Shown here: positions 1 through 7,664 of the stretch, piece by piece | Position numbering within the stretch: the first letter of the stretch is position 1 | How the letters are laid out: each line of letters opens with the position of its first letter | Assembly (NCBI GenBank): GCA_964420125.1 | Contig: CAYQQQ010000002.1 | Location: 1 to 64,000 of the forward strand | DNA from: CAYQQQ01 sp964420125 | GTDB lineage: Bacteria > Actinomycetota > Acidimicrobiia > Acidimicrobiales > Microtrichaceae | Length of the DNA: 64,000 nucleotides | Direction: 5' to 3' | Notes under the pieces: model-generated | The model's input: only the letters and a program-made list of their open reading frames with translations | Databases searched by the model: none | Told to the model about the DNA's origin: nothing | Program-made: the position numbers and the translations under genes

Positions 1-47
1 TTGCGGAGGAGGTGGGCGTGTCCCGAAGGGACCGGGTGCCCGCCGGG

Positions 48-695
48 TCAGGAGCGCAGCGCCTTCGCGACGTGGGGCGGTAGGAGGTCGAGCTGGGGCG
101 GCGGCATGTCCTCTGCCGAGCACGGGCGGCGCAGCGCCGCCTCGTCCTCGCCGGACTCCCAGCGTGCCGCGAGCTCCTCGGGGTCGATCACCGGTCCGAT
201 GGGGTTCACGGCGAACGCACCGGTGGCGAACCACTCGATCAGCTCGTCGAGGCCGTCGAAGTTGTCGGCCTGCAGCTCGATCTCGGTGCCGTCGGGATCC
301 CGGTAGTAGATGGAGGTGGTCGGCCCGTGGTTGACCGCCCACACCGGCGTGATGCCCGCCCCGGCCAGGCGGCGGTAGGTGGCGAGGAGGTCGCCGATCG
401 AGGCGTAGGTGAACCCGATGTGCTCGAGGCCCGGTGCGCCGGCGGGCCGGTCCGGCGCGTCGTCCGGGAGGGGGACCAACGCCAGGCGGTGGTGCTCGTC
501 GTCGTAGGTGAGGAAGGCGAGCTTGTCGTTTCGGAACACCGTGAACGCGCCCAGCACCTCCTGGTACCAGGCGATGGCCTCCTCGAAGTGCTTGGTGCGC
601 AGCACGACGTGGGCGAGCTTCGTCGGACGGCGCACCACGGCCGGCTCGAGCCGGCGGCGTCGCGCGGGTTCGGTGGTGAGGTCGTCGATGGTCAT
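48..695 (-). CDS. VOC (glyoxalase/extradiol dioxygenase-like) family protein
   Basis: A 215-residue protein with vicinal-oxygen-chelate repeats. The N-terminal part (KLAHVVLRT...WYQEVLG) and the central part (LEHIGFTYAS, then YYRDPDGTEIELQ) match the VOC pattern of paired beta-alpha-beta-beta-beta units with His and Glu ligands. Members are metal-dependent dioxygenases, isomerases or glyoxalases; the substrate cannot be read here. The upstream hydrolase ends in an ATGA overlap with an ATG at 701, but GGAGG lies only 1 nt from that ATG and 7 nt from the next in-frame ATG at 695, so 695 is preferred. It is the last gene of a three-gene minus-strand set with a hydrolase and a diiron protein, which suggests ring-compound catabolism (inference). 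Confidence 0.8.
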   Translation of the reverse strand: MTIDDLTTEPARRRRLEPAVVRRPTKLAHVVLRTKHFEEAIAWYQEVLGAFTVFRNDKLAFLTYDDEHHRLALVPLPDDAPDRPAGAPGLEHIGFTYASIGDLLATYRRLAGAGITPVWAVNHGPTTSIYYRDPDGTEIELQADNFDGLDELIEWFATGAFAVNPIGPVIDPEELAARWESGEDEAALRRPCSAEDMPPPQLDLLPPHVAKALRS

Positions 696-697
696 GA

Positions 698-1627
698 TCA
701 TGCCTCCAGATGGTTTCGTGCGGCGTCGATCAGGTCGGCCACGCAGGCCTCGGCGGCCGGGCCACCGAAGTTGACGAACCCGTGGCCCAGGCCGTCGTAG
801 CGATGCAGCTCGGCGGAGCCGCCCGCCTGCCGCCAGGCGTCCAGGAGCTCCTCGCTCATCTCCGGCAGGACGTTCTCGTCGAGCTCGGGATGGGCGAGGA
901 ACAGCGGGGGCGGCGGCACGTGGTCGCCGGAGTCGAGCACCTTCGTCACGCTGGCCGACGCCATGGTCGCCACGTCGCCGAAGAATGCGTCGTGGCCGTG
1001 GACCAGGAACTCGATGTTGAACAGGGGGTCCATGCTGTCGGTCTCGCCGGCGGCCTGGCGGCGCAGGAGGTAGCGGTACCGGTCGTCGGGTGCGGCGATG
1101 GGCCACAGCGCCAGCACGCCTCGCACGCGAGCGTCCGGGCCCTCGGTCGTCGGGTCCGCACCGAGGTACGACGTGGTCGTCGTCTCGGGGTGCTCCGGGC
1201 GCAGAGCCACCCAGAGCGCGAGGTGCCCGCCGCTGGAGCCGCCGAGCAGCAGCACGGCGTCGGGGTCCACCGAGAACCGCTCGGCGTTGGCCTTCACCCA
1301 CCTCACCCCGGCGGCCACGTCCGCCGCCGGGTCGGGCCAGCGGCCCTCGGGCGCCTGGCGGAAGTCCACGGCCACGCTGACGGCCCCCGCCTCGGCCAGG
1401 CCGCGGCACTGGGTCTCGTCCACGGTGCGGTCGAAGTAGGCCCAGCAGCCGCCGTGGGCGTCGACCACCGCCGGCCTACCCGGCGGGGCATCGACGGGCA
1501 CCCAGATGCGGGCCATCAGCTCCACGCCGTCGGGGGCGGCGAACACCTCGTCGTGGCGTTCGACGGCGTAGCGGGCGGTGCCCAGGTGGGGTGACCCACT
1601 CTGATGGAGGTCGGTGGTGTAGGTCAT
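698..1627 (-). CDS. alpha/beta hydrolase, HSL/acetyl-esterase-like
   Basis: A 309-residue alpha/beta hydrolase of the hormone-sensitive-lipase type. The oxyanion-hole motif is VDAHGGCW (about residue 57), the nucleophile elbow is GGSSGGH (about residue 131), and DGLGHGF near the C terminus supplies the likely catalytic His. Such enzymes cleave small carboxylic esters in the cytoplasm. Start ATG at 1627 is preceded by an AGGAG-type ribosome site. The stop overlaps the next gene (ATGA at 698-701), so the two are translationally coupled. The diiron-like gene lies 34 nt upstream on the same strand. Confidence 0.85.
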   Translation of the reverse strand: MTYTTDLHQSGSPHLGTARYAVERHDEVFAAPDGVELMARIWVPVDAPPGRPAVVDAHGGCWAYFDRTVDETQCRGLAEAGAVSVAVDFRQAPEGRWPDPAADVAAGVRWVKANAERFSVDPDAVLLLGGSSGGHLALWVALRPEHPETTTTSYLGADPTTEGPDARVRGVLALWPIAAPDDRYRYLLRRQAAGETDSMDPLFNIEFLVHGHDAFFGDVATMASASVTKVLDSGDHVPPPPLFLAHPELDENVLPEMSEELLDAWRQAGGSAELHRYDGLGHGFVNFGGPAAEACVADLIDAARNHLEA

Positions 1628-1661
1628 GGGAAGGCTCCTCGTCGTGGGATGTCGGGGGGTG

Positions 1662-2519
1662 TCAGCCGATCCGGAGGTGGTCGGGACCGAGCACCTGGTC
1701 GGTGGCGGGAGGCGCTCCTCGACCTACGTGCTTGACGAACTGCTGGTCGGAGATCTGGGGCACGCCGAAGGCCTGGCGCGCCTGGTTGCAGGTCGCCGTG
1801 AAGGTCTCCTCGGTGTTCATCGGGTGGGTGCCCTTGAGGTGGTGGAAGGCGTAGCGGTGGATGGCGAGGTGGCGGGCCTCGTCGCGTCCGATCTGGCGCA
1901 GCAGGGGCAGGAAGCTCTGGGCGATGGGGTGGTCGCTGGCGCGCAGCATCTTCTGCAGCGCGGGGAACGACACCTCGGCGAACCCGCTCTCGAGGCCGAG
2001 AGCGAACGCGGAGCCCATGAAGATGAAGCTGCGAACCAGCTCCGGGTCGTCGACGTCGGGGGGCGAGGCGATCTTGACGTTGCTCCCTCCCTGGCCGTCG
2101 CCGTCCCAGGGGCGCTCCTCGAACTCCTCGCCGGTGAGCATGAAGTACATCTCACCCCAGTAGGCACCGTGGTCGAGCTCGTCGCGAGCTTGGCGCTCGT
2201 AGGCGCGGTAGAGGTCGTCCTGCACCTGCCGATCGAGCTCCAGGCGCTGGCTGTGGCGCTTGAGCCACTCGATCCCCGGCACCGGCCCGACCTCCAGCAC
2301 GGCGATGCGACGCCACTGGTCGACCATGTCGCCCATGGCGGGCCCGCCCTCGAACAGCGCCAGGTCGGGGTCGAAGCCACGGTCGGCCATGAGGCCCCGC
2401 TGCCGTTCGACCTCGGCGAGGTACTGCTCGGCGAAGGGTCCGTTGGCGGGATCGCCGGTCGGGTTGACCAGCTCCGGTGCATCGGGACCGGTGATCGTGG
2501 TTGCGTTGTAGGTGCTCAT
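1662..2519 (-). CDS. ferritin-like diiron protein, putative oxygenase
   Basis: A 285-residue mostly helical protein. It carries two ExxH pairs, DELDHG (about residue 113) and DEARHLAIH (about residue 217), each on a predicted helix, with further Glu residues between (GLESGFAEVSF). This is the ligand arrangement of carboxylate-bridged diiron proteins such as ferritin-like hydroxylases and N-oxygenases. I do not recognise the precise subfamily. GGAGGGC lies just upstream of the ATG. It heads a three-gene set with an esterase-like hydrolase and a VOC protein, so an oxidation-then-hydrolysis pathway is plausible but inferred. Confidence 0.65.
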   Translation of the reverse strand: MSTYNATTITGPDAPELVNPTGDPANGPFAEQYLAEVERQRGLMADRGFDPDLALFEGGPAMGDMVDQWRRIAVLEVGPVPGIEWLKRHSQRLELDRQVQDDLYRAYERQARDELDHGAYWGEMYFMLTGEEFEERPWDGDGQGGSNVKIASPPDVDDPELVRSFIFMGSAFALGLESGFAEVSFPALQKMLRASDHPIAQSFLPLLRQIGRDEARHLAIHRYAFHHLKGTHPMNTEETFTATCNQARQAFGVPQISDQQFVKHVGRGAPPATDQVLGPDHLRIG

Positions 2520-2530
2520 GGAGCCCTCCT

Positions 2531-3511
2531 TCAGAGGATGCCGATCAGTTCACGACCGCCGTAGACCACGGCGATGAGGCAGAAGAACGCACCGAGCAGC
2601 AGGCGCATGCGGCGCTCGGCGGTGCCGATGGCGATCCGCGACCCGAGGCGGGCACCGGGGACGGTTCCGGCGGTCAGCAGGAGGGCCACGACCCAGTCGA
2701 TGTGGCCCAACAGGGCGTGGCTGATCATGGCGGGCACCGAGAAGATGGCCACCGCCACCAGGCTGGAGGCGACCGCGGTCTTCACCGGCAGGCGCAGCAC
2801 GTTGGTGAACAGCGGCACCATGATCACCCCGCCGCCGATGCCGAGCAGGCCGGCGGCGAACCCGGCGAGGGCGCCCACTGCGGCCAGCAGCACGATCCCC
2901 GTGGGACGCCCGGCGACGGAGCGACTCCCGGACCGCTGCTCCCCCTCCACTTCGCGGACGGCTGGCGACGCTGGGAGGCGTGGGCGGTCCGAGATCGAGG
3001 CAACCCCGCGTTCTCGGACCGTTGGCGAGGCTGAGGGGCGCAACCGGTCCGGGATCGAAGCAGCCCCACGTTCCTGGACGGCTGGCGAGACTGAAGTGCG
3101 CCGACGGTCCGAGGACGACCGGGAGGCGGGCGGCGTGGGGGGCCCGGAGCGCCCCTTGCGGATGGAGCTGACGCCGCTCCACATGAGCAGGCCGGCGGTG
3201 GCCACCATGAGCCAGCGGGCGTCCACCACGTCGGACACCTTGGCCCCCACCAGCGCCAGCAGCGTGCCGGCCACGCCACAGGTCCACGCGATGCGCCAGT
3301 CGACCAGGCCGGCCTTGGCGTAGCGGTGGGCGCCGCTGATGGCGGCCGGGAGGATGGCGGGGATCGTGGAGCCCACGGCCTCGATCGGGCTGGCGCCCAA
3401 CGCCCGGATGGCCGGTGTGGACACCACCGCGCCGCCCACCCCGAACATCCCCGACAGCACGCCGGCGGCGAACCCGGTGGCCAGGAAGCCGACGACGGCG
3501 AGCAACTCCAT
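2531..3511 (-). CDS. TauE/SafE family membrane permease with repeat-derived central insert
   Basis: About 326 residues, sulfite-exporter TauE/SafE family. Two homologous membrane halves each begin with the family glycine motif: GVLSGMFGVGGAVVSTP near the N terminus and AAGLLGIGGGVIMVPL in the second half. The family exports sulfite, sulfoacetate or similar anions. Usual length is about 250 residues; the excess is a hydrophilic Arg/Ser/Pro-rich central loop (about residues 115-190) encoded by a 60-bp tandem repeat. Start ATG 3511 gives a normal first membrane segment; in-frame starts at 3538 and 3544 are possible. Divergent from the LysR gene, which may regulate it. Confidence 0.85.
   Translation of the reverse strand: MELLAVVGFLATGFAAGVLSGMFGVGGAVVSTPAIRALGASPIEAVGSTIPAILPAAISGAHRYAKAGLVDWRIAWTCGVAGTLLALVGAKVSDVVDARWLMVATAGLLMWSGVSSIRKGRSGPPTPPASRSSSDRRRTSVSPAVQERGAASIPDRLRPSASPTVRERGVASISDRPRLPASPAVREVEGEQRSGSRSVAGRPTGIVLLAAVGALAGFAAGLLGIGGGVIMVPLFTNVLRLPVKTAVASSLVAVAIFSVPAMISHALLGHIDWVVALLLTAGTVPGARLGSRIAIGTAERRMRLLLGAFFCLIAVVYGGRELIGIL
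2951..3118. repeat. 60-bp imperfect tandem repeat (2.8 copies) with hairpin in each unit, inside a CDS
   Basis: Units start at 2951, 3011 and 3071 with exactly 60-bp spacing. Each contains (cct/tcg)ggac-gnTGGCGA near its start and CGGTCCGRGATCGARGCA-like sequence in its second half. The end of one unit pairs with the start of the next: 2985-2994 is the exact 10-bp inverse of 3012-3021 with a 17-nt loop, and 3045-3054 pairs with 3072-3081 at 8 of 10 positions. Because the period is a multiple of three, TauE stays in frame and gains repeated 20-residue blocks (SPxVxERGxASIxDR). Confidence 0.9.
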
Positions 3512-3551
3512 GCCGGCAGTATCCGACTCCCCAATCATGACCACAAAGACC

Positions 3552-3573
3552 GATACAGTTGATCATCCATATC
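3552..3573. promoter_or_regulatory. candidate LysR-type operator
   Basis: Perfect interrupted dyad GATA-N4-TGATCA-N4-TATC centred between 3562 and 3563 in the TauE-LysR divergent intergenic region. It contains the T-N11-A type symmetry expected for LysR regulators, and a -10-like TATCAT (3570-3575) for the LysR gene overlaps its right arm. Binding is inferred. Confidence 0.5.
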
Positions 3574-3601
3574 ATTGCGGCATGAATCGGGGTTCGGACA
3601 A

Positions 3602-4480
3602 GTGGATCGCACGGATCTCGAGCTGCTGGTGGCCATCGACGACCACGGCTCGCTCACCGCCGCCGCAGCCGACCTGCACACGGCGCAGCCGGCGCTCAGC
3701 CGCCGGCTCGCCCGACTCGAGCGCCGCCTCGGCACCACGCTGTTCGACCGCGGTCGATTCGGTGCCGCTCCGACCAGCGCCGGGCGCGCGGTCATCGCCG
3801 CAGCCCGCGTGGCCCTGGAGGCCATCGCCGAGGTGGAGCAGACCGGCGCTCGCGCGGCCGCCGGCATGGCGGGCACCCTGCGCGTCGGCACCACGCCCAC
3901 CCTGGGCTCCGACCTGCTCCCACCCACGCTGGCGGCCTTCCGGGCCCACCGGCCGGAGGTGCGCCTGGAGCTGGTCGCCAGCGGCAACTCGTCCGCGTTG
4001 CGCCGCCAGGTCGTGGACGGCGAGCTGGATCTGGCCGTCGCCGTGGTCCCGCCGGTGCTCGAAGCCGGACTGCTGGCCGAGCCCACCGGGGTGCAGCCCT
4101 TCGCCCTGGTGGCGCCGGTGGACCACCCGCTCGCCGCCGAGGCCCGCACCACCCGCGACTCCCTGCGCGAGGTGCCCGTGGTGGCGCTCGCCCGCAGCGA
4201 AGGGCTCCGCCTGGTCCTCGACGCCCTCTTCACCGAGATGGGAGCGGAGCCCGAGATCGCCATCGAGACCACCGAGCGCGAGATGCTCATCCCCTTCGTC
4301 ACCGCCGGGCTGGGAGTGGCACTCGTGCCCGCTGCGTTCGCCCACCAGCGCGCCGGGGCCGGCACCCGGGTGCTCGGGCTCGACCCGCCGCTGCATCGCC
4401 CGGTCGGGGTGTTCCGTCGTGCGGACAACGACGACCCTCTGGTGGCGGCCTTCGTGGCGCTGGTGGACCTGGCCCCTTGA
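3602..4480 (+). CDS. LysR family transcriptional regulator
   Basis: 292 residues. The N-terminal winged helix-turn-helix is clear (DLELLVAIDDHGSLTAAAADLHTAQPALSRRLARLERRLGTTLFDR in outline, about residues 4-50). It is followed by a periplasmic-binding-like effector domain (GTLRVGTTPTLG, then DLAVAVVPP and ALVAPVDHPLA). GTG 3602 is chosen because it aligns with the family N terminus; an in-frame TTG at 3575 adds nine residues. Divergent from the TauE exporter, with a dyad between them, so local autoregulation and control of the exporter are likely (inference). Confidence 0.9.
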   Translation: MDRTDLELLVAIDDHGSLTAAAADLHTAQPALSRRLARLERRLGTTLFDRGRFGAAPTSAGRAVIAAARVALEAIAEVEQTGARAAAGMAGTLRVGTTPTLGSDLLPPTLAAFRAHRPEVRLELVASGNSSALRRQVVDGELDLAVAVVPPVLEAGLLAEPTGVQPFALVAPVDHPLAAEARTTRDSLREVPVVALARSEGLRLVLDALFTEMGAEPEIAIETTEREMLIPFVTAGLGVALVPAAFAHQRAGAGTRVLGLDPPLHRPVGVFRRADNDDPLVAAFVALVDLAP

Positions 4481-4489
4481 GCGCGCCGC

Positions 4490-6793
4490 TCAGCCGCGGG
4501 CGGCCTCCAGCAGGATCCGTCGCTCCGCCGAACCGATCACCATCCGGGTCCGCTCGACCGCGTCGGGGTTCACCGACACCGAGGTGATGCCGGCGCGCAC
4601 GAGGTGCCCGGCGAACTCCGGTCGGTTCGACGGAGCCTGCCCGCAGAGCGACGCGGTGATGCCCGCACCGCGCGCCGCGCCGATGATGCGGGTGATCGCA
4701 TCCAGCACCGCCTCGTCGGACTCGTCGAAGAGCTCCGCGCACACCTCGGAGTCACGGTCGACGCCCAGCACGAGCTGGGTCAGGTCGTTGGAGCCGATCG
4801 ACACGCCGTCGATCCCCATGGCCGCGTACTCGGGCAGCCGGTAGACCACCGAGGGCACCTCGGCCATCACCCAGCGCTTCAGGTTCCGCCGACCCCCGAG
4901 CGCCGAGGCCTCGATGAGCTCCAGCACCGCCTCGAGCTCCCAGCGGGTGCGCACGAAGGGGATCATCACCACCAGGTTGGGGGTCTCGTCGTGCACCCGG
5001 GCCAGGTACCGCAGCTCCAGGTCGAAGACCTCGGGGTCCTTGAGGTAGCGGAAGGCGCCCCGGTACCCGATCATCGGGTTCTCCTCGAAGGGCTCGTAGT
5101 CCTCCCCGCCGGCGAGCTCCCGGAACTCGTTCGTGCGGAAGTCGGTCGTGCGGTACACGACGGGACGGGTGCCGAACGCACGGGTGACCTCGAGCAGCTG
5201 AGAGGTCATGCGGTCGACGAACTCCCCGGAACGGCCCTCGGCGATCAGCTTGCGGGGGTGCTCGCCTCCGAGGGCGTCGGTGATCATGAACTCGGCCCGC
5301 AGGAGCCCGACCCCGTCGACCGGCATGGCCGCCACCTCCGCGGCGCGCGAGGCGATGGCCAGGTTCGCGTAGACCCTGGTCGCGAGGGGCTCCACCGCGG
5401 ACGGCCCGGGCGGCGCGCCGACGGCCTGGATCACCGCCACCGCCGGGGCACCGGCCAGCAGGGCCCTCACGTCGCCGGCGTACACCGCGCCGTTGGCCCC
5501 GTCGACGGTCACGACGTCACCGGAGTGCAGCACCGAGGTGGCGTTGTGGGTGCCGACCACCCCGGGAAGGCCCAGCTCCCGGCTCACGATGGCGGCGTGG
5601 CAGGTCATCCCGCCCCGGTCGGTGACCAGCGCGGCGGCCCGCCGCATGGTGGGCACCCAGTCGGGCGACGTCATCTCGGCCACGAGGATCTCACCGTCGC
5701 GAAGGTCCGCGCCCTGCTCGTGGGCGGTGAGCACCCGCACCACCCCGGTGACCACCCCGGGCGAGGCGCCCAGACCTGTGGCGAGCGGCTCGCCCAGCTC
5801 GGCCGCCCCGGCTCCCCCGCTGTCGGCGCCTCCGGCGCCGGAGCCCGGATGGAGGGTGGTGATGGGGCGCGCCTGCACGAGGTAGACCTTGCCGTCCTCC
5901 ACCGCCCACTCCGTGTCCATCGGCAGGCCGTAGTGCTGCTCCACCCGCACGCCCAGGGCCGCCAGCTCCAGGATGCGGGCGTCGTCGAGCACCGCGGCGT
6001 CGCCCACCTCGGCCGGGAGGTCCTCACGGCGGTCCGCGCCGTCGGGGCCGCGCACGATGCGGAACGCCTGGCTGCCGGTGCGGCGGTCGGCCACCGTCAT
6101 CGAGGCGCGGTCCACCACGTAGGTGTCGGGCTCCACCAGCCCACCGACCACGACCTCCCCGAGGCCCAGGGCCGCCTCGATCACCAGGCGTTCGGGGTCC
6201 TCGGTGGAGGGGTCGACGGTGAACATCACCCCGGAGGCGTCGGAGCGAACCATCCGCTCCACGACCACGGCGATCGCCGGTTCGGCGTCGATGCCCTGGG
6301 TGCGCCGGTAGGAGACGACCCGCTCGCCGTACACGGACGCCCAGCAGTCCACGATGCGCTCCTCGAGCTGGTCGATGCCCACGACGTCGGTGAAGGTCTC
6401 GTTCATGCCGGCGAAGGACGCCTCGGCGCTGTCCTCGTTGGTGGCCGACGAGCGCACCGCCACCGCCGCACCGTCGAGGCGGAGGTAGGCCTCGGCCAAC
6501 TCCCCGCGCAGCTCGGTGGGCATGCCGGCGGAGCGGATGCGCCTGCGCAGCTCGTCGCTCAGGGCGCTCAGCGCGGCGGGGTCGGTGACGTCGGCCGCGG
6601 CGACTGCCGCGGTGAGCCCGTCGCGGAGCCCCGCCGCCTCCATGGCGTCGAGGTAGGCCCGGGCGGTCACCACGAAGCCGCCCGGCACCGGGAAGCCCGC
6701 GGCGATCATCTCGCCCAGGTTCGCCCCCTTTCCACCCACGGTGTCGACGTCGTGCAGATCGAGGTCGTCGAGATCGATGATCCACGTGCTCAT
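4490..6793 (-). CDS. ppsA: phosphoenolpyruvate synthase (pyruvate, water dikinase)
   Basis: 767 residues, close to the usual 750-800. It converts pyruvate, ATP and water to PEP, AMP and phosphate. The order is standard: N-terminal ATP-binding domain (VGGKGANLGEM at about 17, RSSATNEDSAEASFAG), central phosphohistidine domain with GGMTCHAAIVSRELG (His at about 399), and C-terminal PEP/pyruvate TIM barrel with GIDGVSIGSNDLTQ and the active-site Cys in SLCGQAPS (about 716). ATG 6793 is used because it begins the family N terminus MSTWIIDL. It lies 40 nt after the DUF6390-like gene and has its own leaderless-type -10. As I recall, hydrogenase and PEP-synthase genes are also neighbours in the hypoxia region of Mycobacterium smegmatis. 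Confidence 0.95.
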   Translation of the reverse strand: MSTWIIDLDDLDLHDVDTVGGKGANLGEMIAAGFPVPGGFVVTARAYLDAMEAAGLRDGLTAAVAAADVTDPAALSALSDELRRRIRSAGMPTELRGELAEAYLRLDGAAVAVRSSATNEDSAEASFAGMNETFTDVVGIDQLEERIVDCWASVYGERVVSYRRTQGIDAEPAIAVVVERMVRSDASGVMFTVDPSTEDPERLVIEAALGLGEVVVGGLVEPDTYVVDRASMTVADRRTGSQAFRIVRGPDGADRREDLPAEVGDAAVLDDARILELAALGVRVEQHYGLPMDTEWAVEDGKVYLVQARPITTLHPGSGAGGADSGGAGAAELGEPLATGLGASPGVVTGVVRVLTAHEQGADLRDGEILVAEMTSPDWVPTMRRAAALVTDRGGMTCHAAIVSRELGLPGVVGTHNATSVLHSGDVVTVDGANGAVYAGDVRALLAGAPAVAVIQAVGAPPGPSAVEPLATRVYANLAIASRAAEVAAMPVDGVGLLRAEFMITDALGGEHPRKLIAEGRSGEFVDRMTSQLLEVTRAFGTRPVVYRTTDFRTNEFRELAGGEDYEPFEENPMIGYRGAFRYLKDPEVFDLELRYLARVHDETPNLVVMIPFVRTRWELEAVLELIEASALGGRRNLKRWVMAEVPSVVYRLPEYAAMGIDGVSIGSNDLTQLVLGVDRDSEVCAELFDESDEAVLDAITRIIGAARGAGITASLCGQAPSNRPEFAGHLVRAGITSVSVNPDAVERTRMVIGSAERRILLEAARG

Positions 6794-6800
6794 GGCATCC

Positions 6801-6806
6801 ACCCTA
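6801..6806 (-). promoter_or_regulatory. -10 hexamer for leaderless ppsA transcript
   Basis: TAGGGT read on the minus strand, 7 nt before the ppsA ATG at 6793, with no Shine-Dalgarno sequence in between. This spacing places transcription initiation at the start codon. It would let ppsA be expressed apart from the hydrogenase transcript. Confidence 0.5.
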
Positions 6807-6833
6807 GGGAGTCGTCCGAACCTGCCGACCGGC

Positions 6834-7664
6834 TCATGCCAGCCCTCCTTCACCTCTCACCGACAGCGAACGGTTCGCCGCCTCCAACGCTGCGGCGGTG
6901 GAGCGGCGCAGCGCCACCACCTCGCCGGGCCCCAGCACCTCGCACACCCAGTCCCAGTGCAACGACACCACGTCGCCCGGATGGACGGGTCCGCAGGGCC
7001 GGGCCCCACCGTCGCCCGAGGCGACGGACTCCACGGCGGCCTCGCCCAGCACGAGGCGACCCTCGACCAGCTCCACCCGCCGGCACCGCACCACCACCGA
7101 GTCGCCGTGCACCTCCAGCACCTCGCCCCAGCGGATCCTGCAGCGGTCCATCACCTCCAGGGGTGCCGCCACCCGCCCGGCCCGCAACAGGCCCACCCAC
7201 GGCCCGACCACCATCACGTGGAAGGCGTGGCTCGGCTCGGCGCCGGGCTCCAAGGCGGCCGCGACCTCGGCCCACCATCGCCCGGCCCGCCGGCGGAACC
7301 GCTCCTCGACGTGGTTCCCGGTGGCGAAGGCCGACACCCCCGCCAGCCCATCGCCCCCCAACCAGTAGGCCGACACCACCCGGGGATCCAGGGGGTCGTC
7401 GATGCCGTTGGCGCCGGCGATCAGCTCCAGGTAGGGCCACGCTCCCTCGAAGTCCTCGGCGAGGCGCCGGAGGCCGCCCGACACCTCGTCGCCGGCCCTG
7501 CCGGCCCCGGCCCCGGCCCCGGCCCCGGCCCCGGCCCCGAGGGAGACGACCTGCTCGAGGAGGCTGCCGTCGTCGTCGGGTCCGCAGTACCCGAGCCGGT
7601 TGGGCGGCAGGGCGTAGCGGGCGAAGCGCAGCGGACCGGCCACGGCGGCGACGGAAGCTCTCAC
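6834..7664 (-). CDS. DUF6390-like protein of hydrogenase clusters
   Basis: 276 residues, soluble, no cofactor motif recognised. The N-terminal signature is LRFARYALPPNRLGYCGPDD, followed by a low-complexity Gly-Ala stretch and then a conserved Trp/His-rich core (FEGAWPYLELIAGAN, YWLGG, HAFHVMVVGPW). I recall this as DUF6390, a family found next to actinobacterial NiFe hydrogenases; role unknown. The GTG start overlaps the EamA stop (GTGA, 7661-7664). It probably serves hydrogenase assembly or function by association (inference). Confidence 0.65.
   Translation of the reverse strand: MRASVAAVAGPLRFARYALPPNRLGYCGPDDDGSLLEQVVSLGAGAGAGAGAGAGRAGDEVSGGLRRLAEDFEGAWPYLELIAGANGIDDPLDPRVVSAYWLGGDGLAGVSAFATGNHVEERFRRRAGRWWAEVAAALEPGAEPSHAFHVMVVGPWVGLLRAGRVAAPLEVMDRCRIRWGEVLEVHGDSVVVRCRRVELVEGRLVLGEAAVESVASGDGGARPCGPVHPGDVVSLHWDWVCEVLGPGEVVALRRSTAAALEAANRSLSVRGEGGLA
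7503..7538. repeat. (GGCCCC)6 hexanucleotide microsatellite in CDS
   Basis: Six perfect GGCCCC units inside the DUF6390-like gene, read on the minus strand as GGGGCC and encoding alternating Gly-Ala dipeptides. Unit gain or loss changes the protein by two residues without a frameshift. Confidence 0.95.

Noticed and set aside
7503..7538. Treating the GGCCCC array as a sequencing or assembly artefact
   Set aside because: The array is in frame, the flanking protein is continuous, and high-GC genomes do carry such tracts; it is kept as real but flagged for strain comparison.
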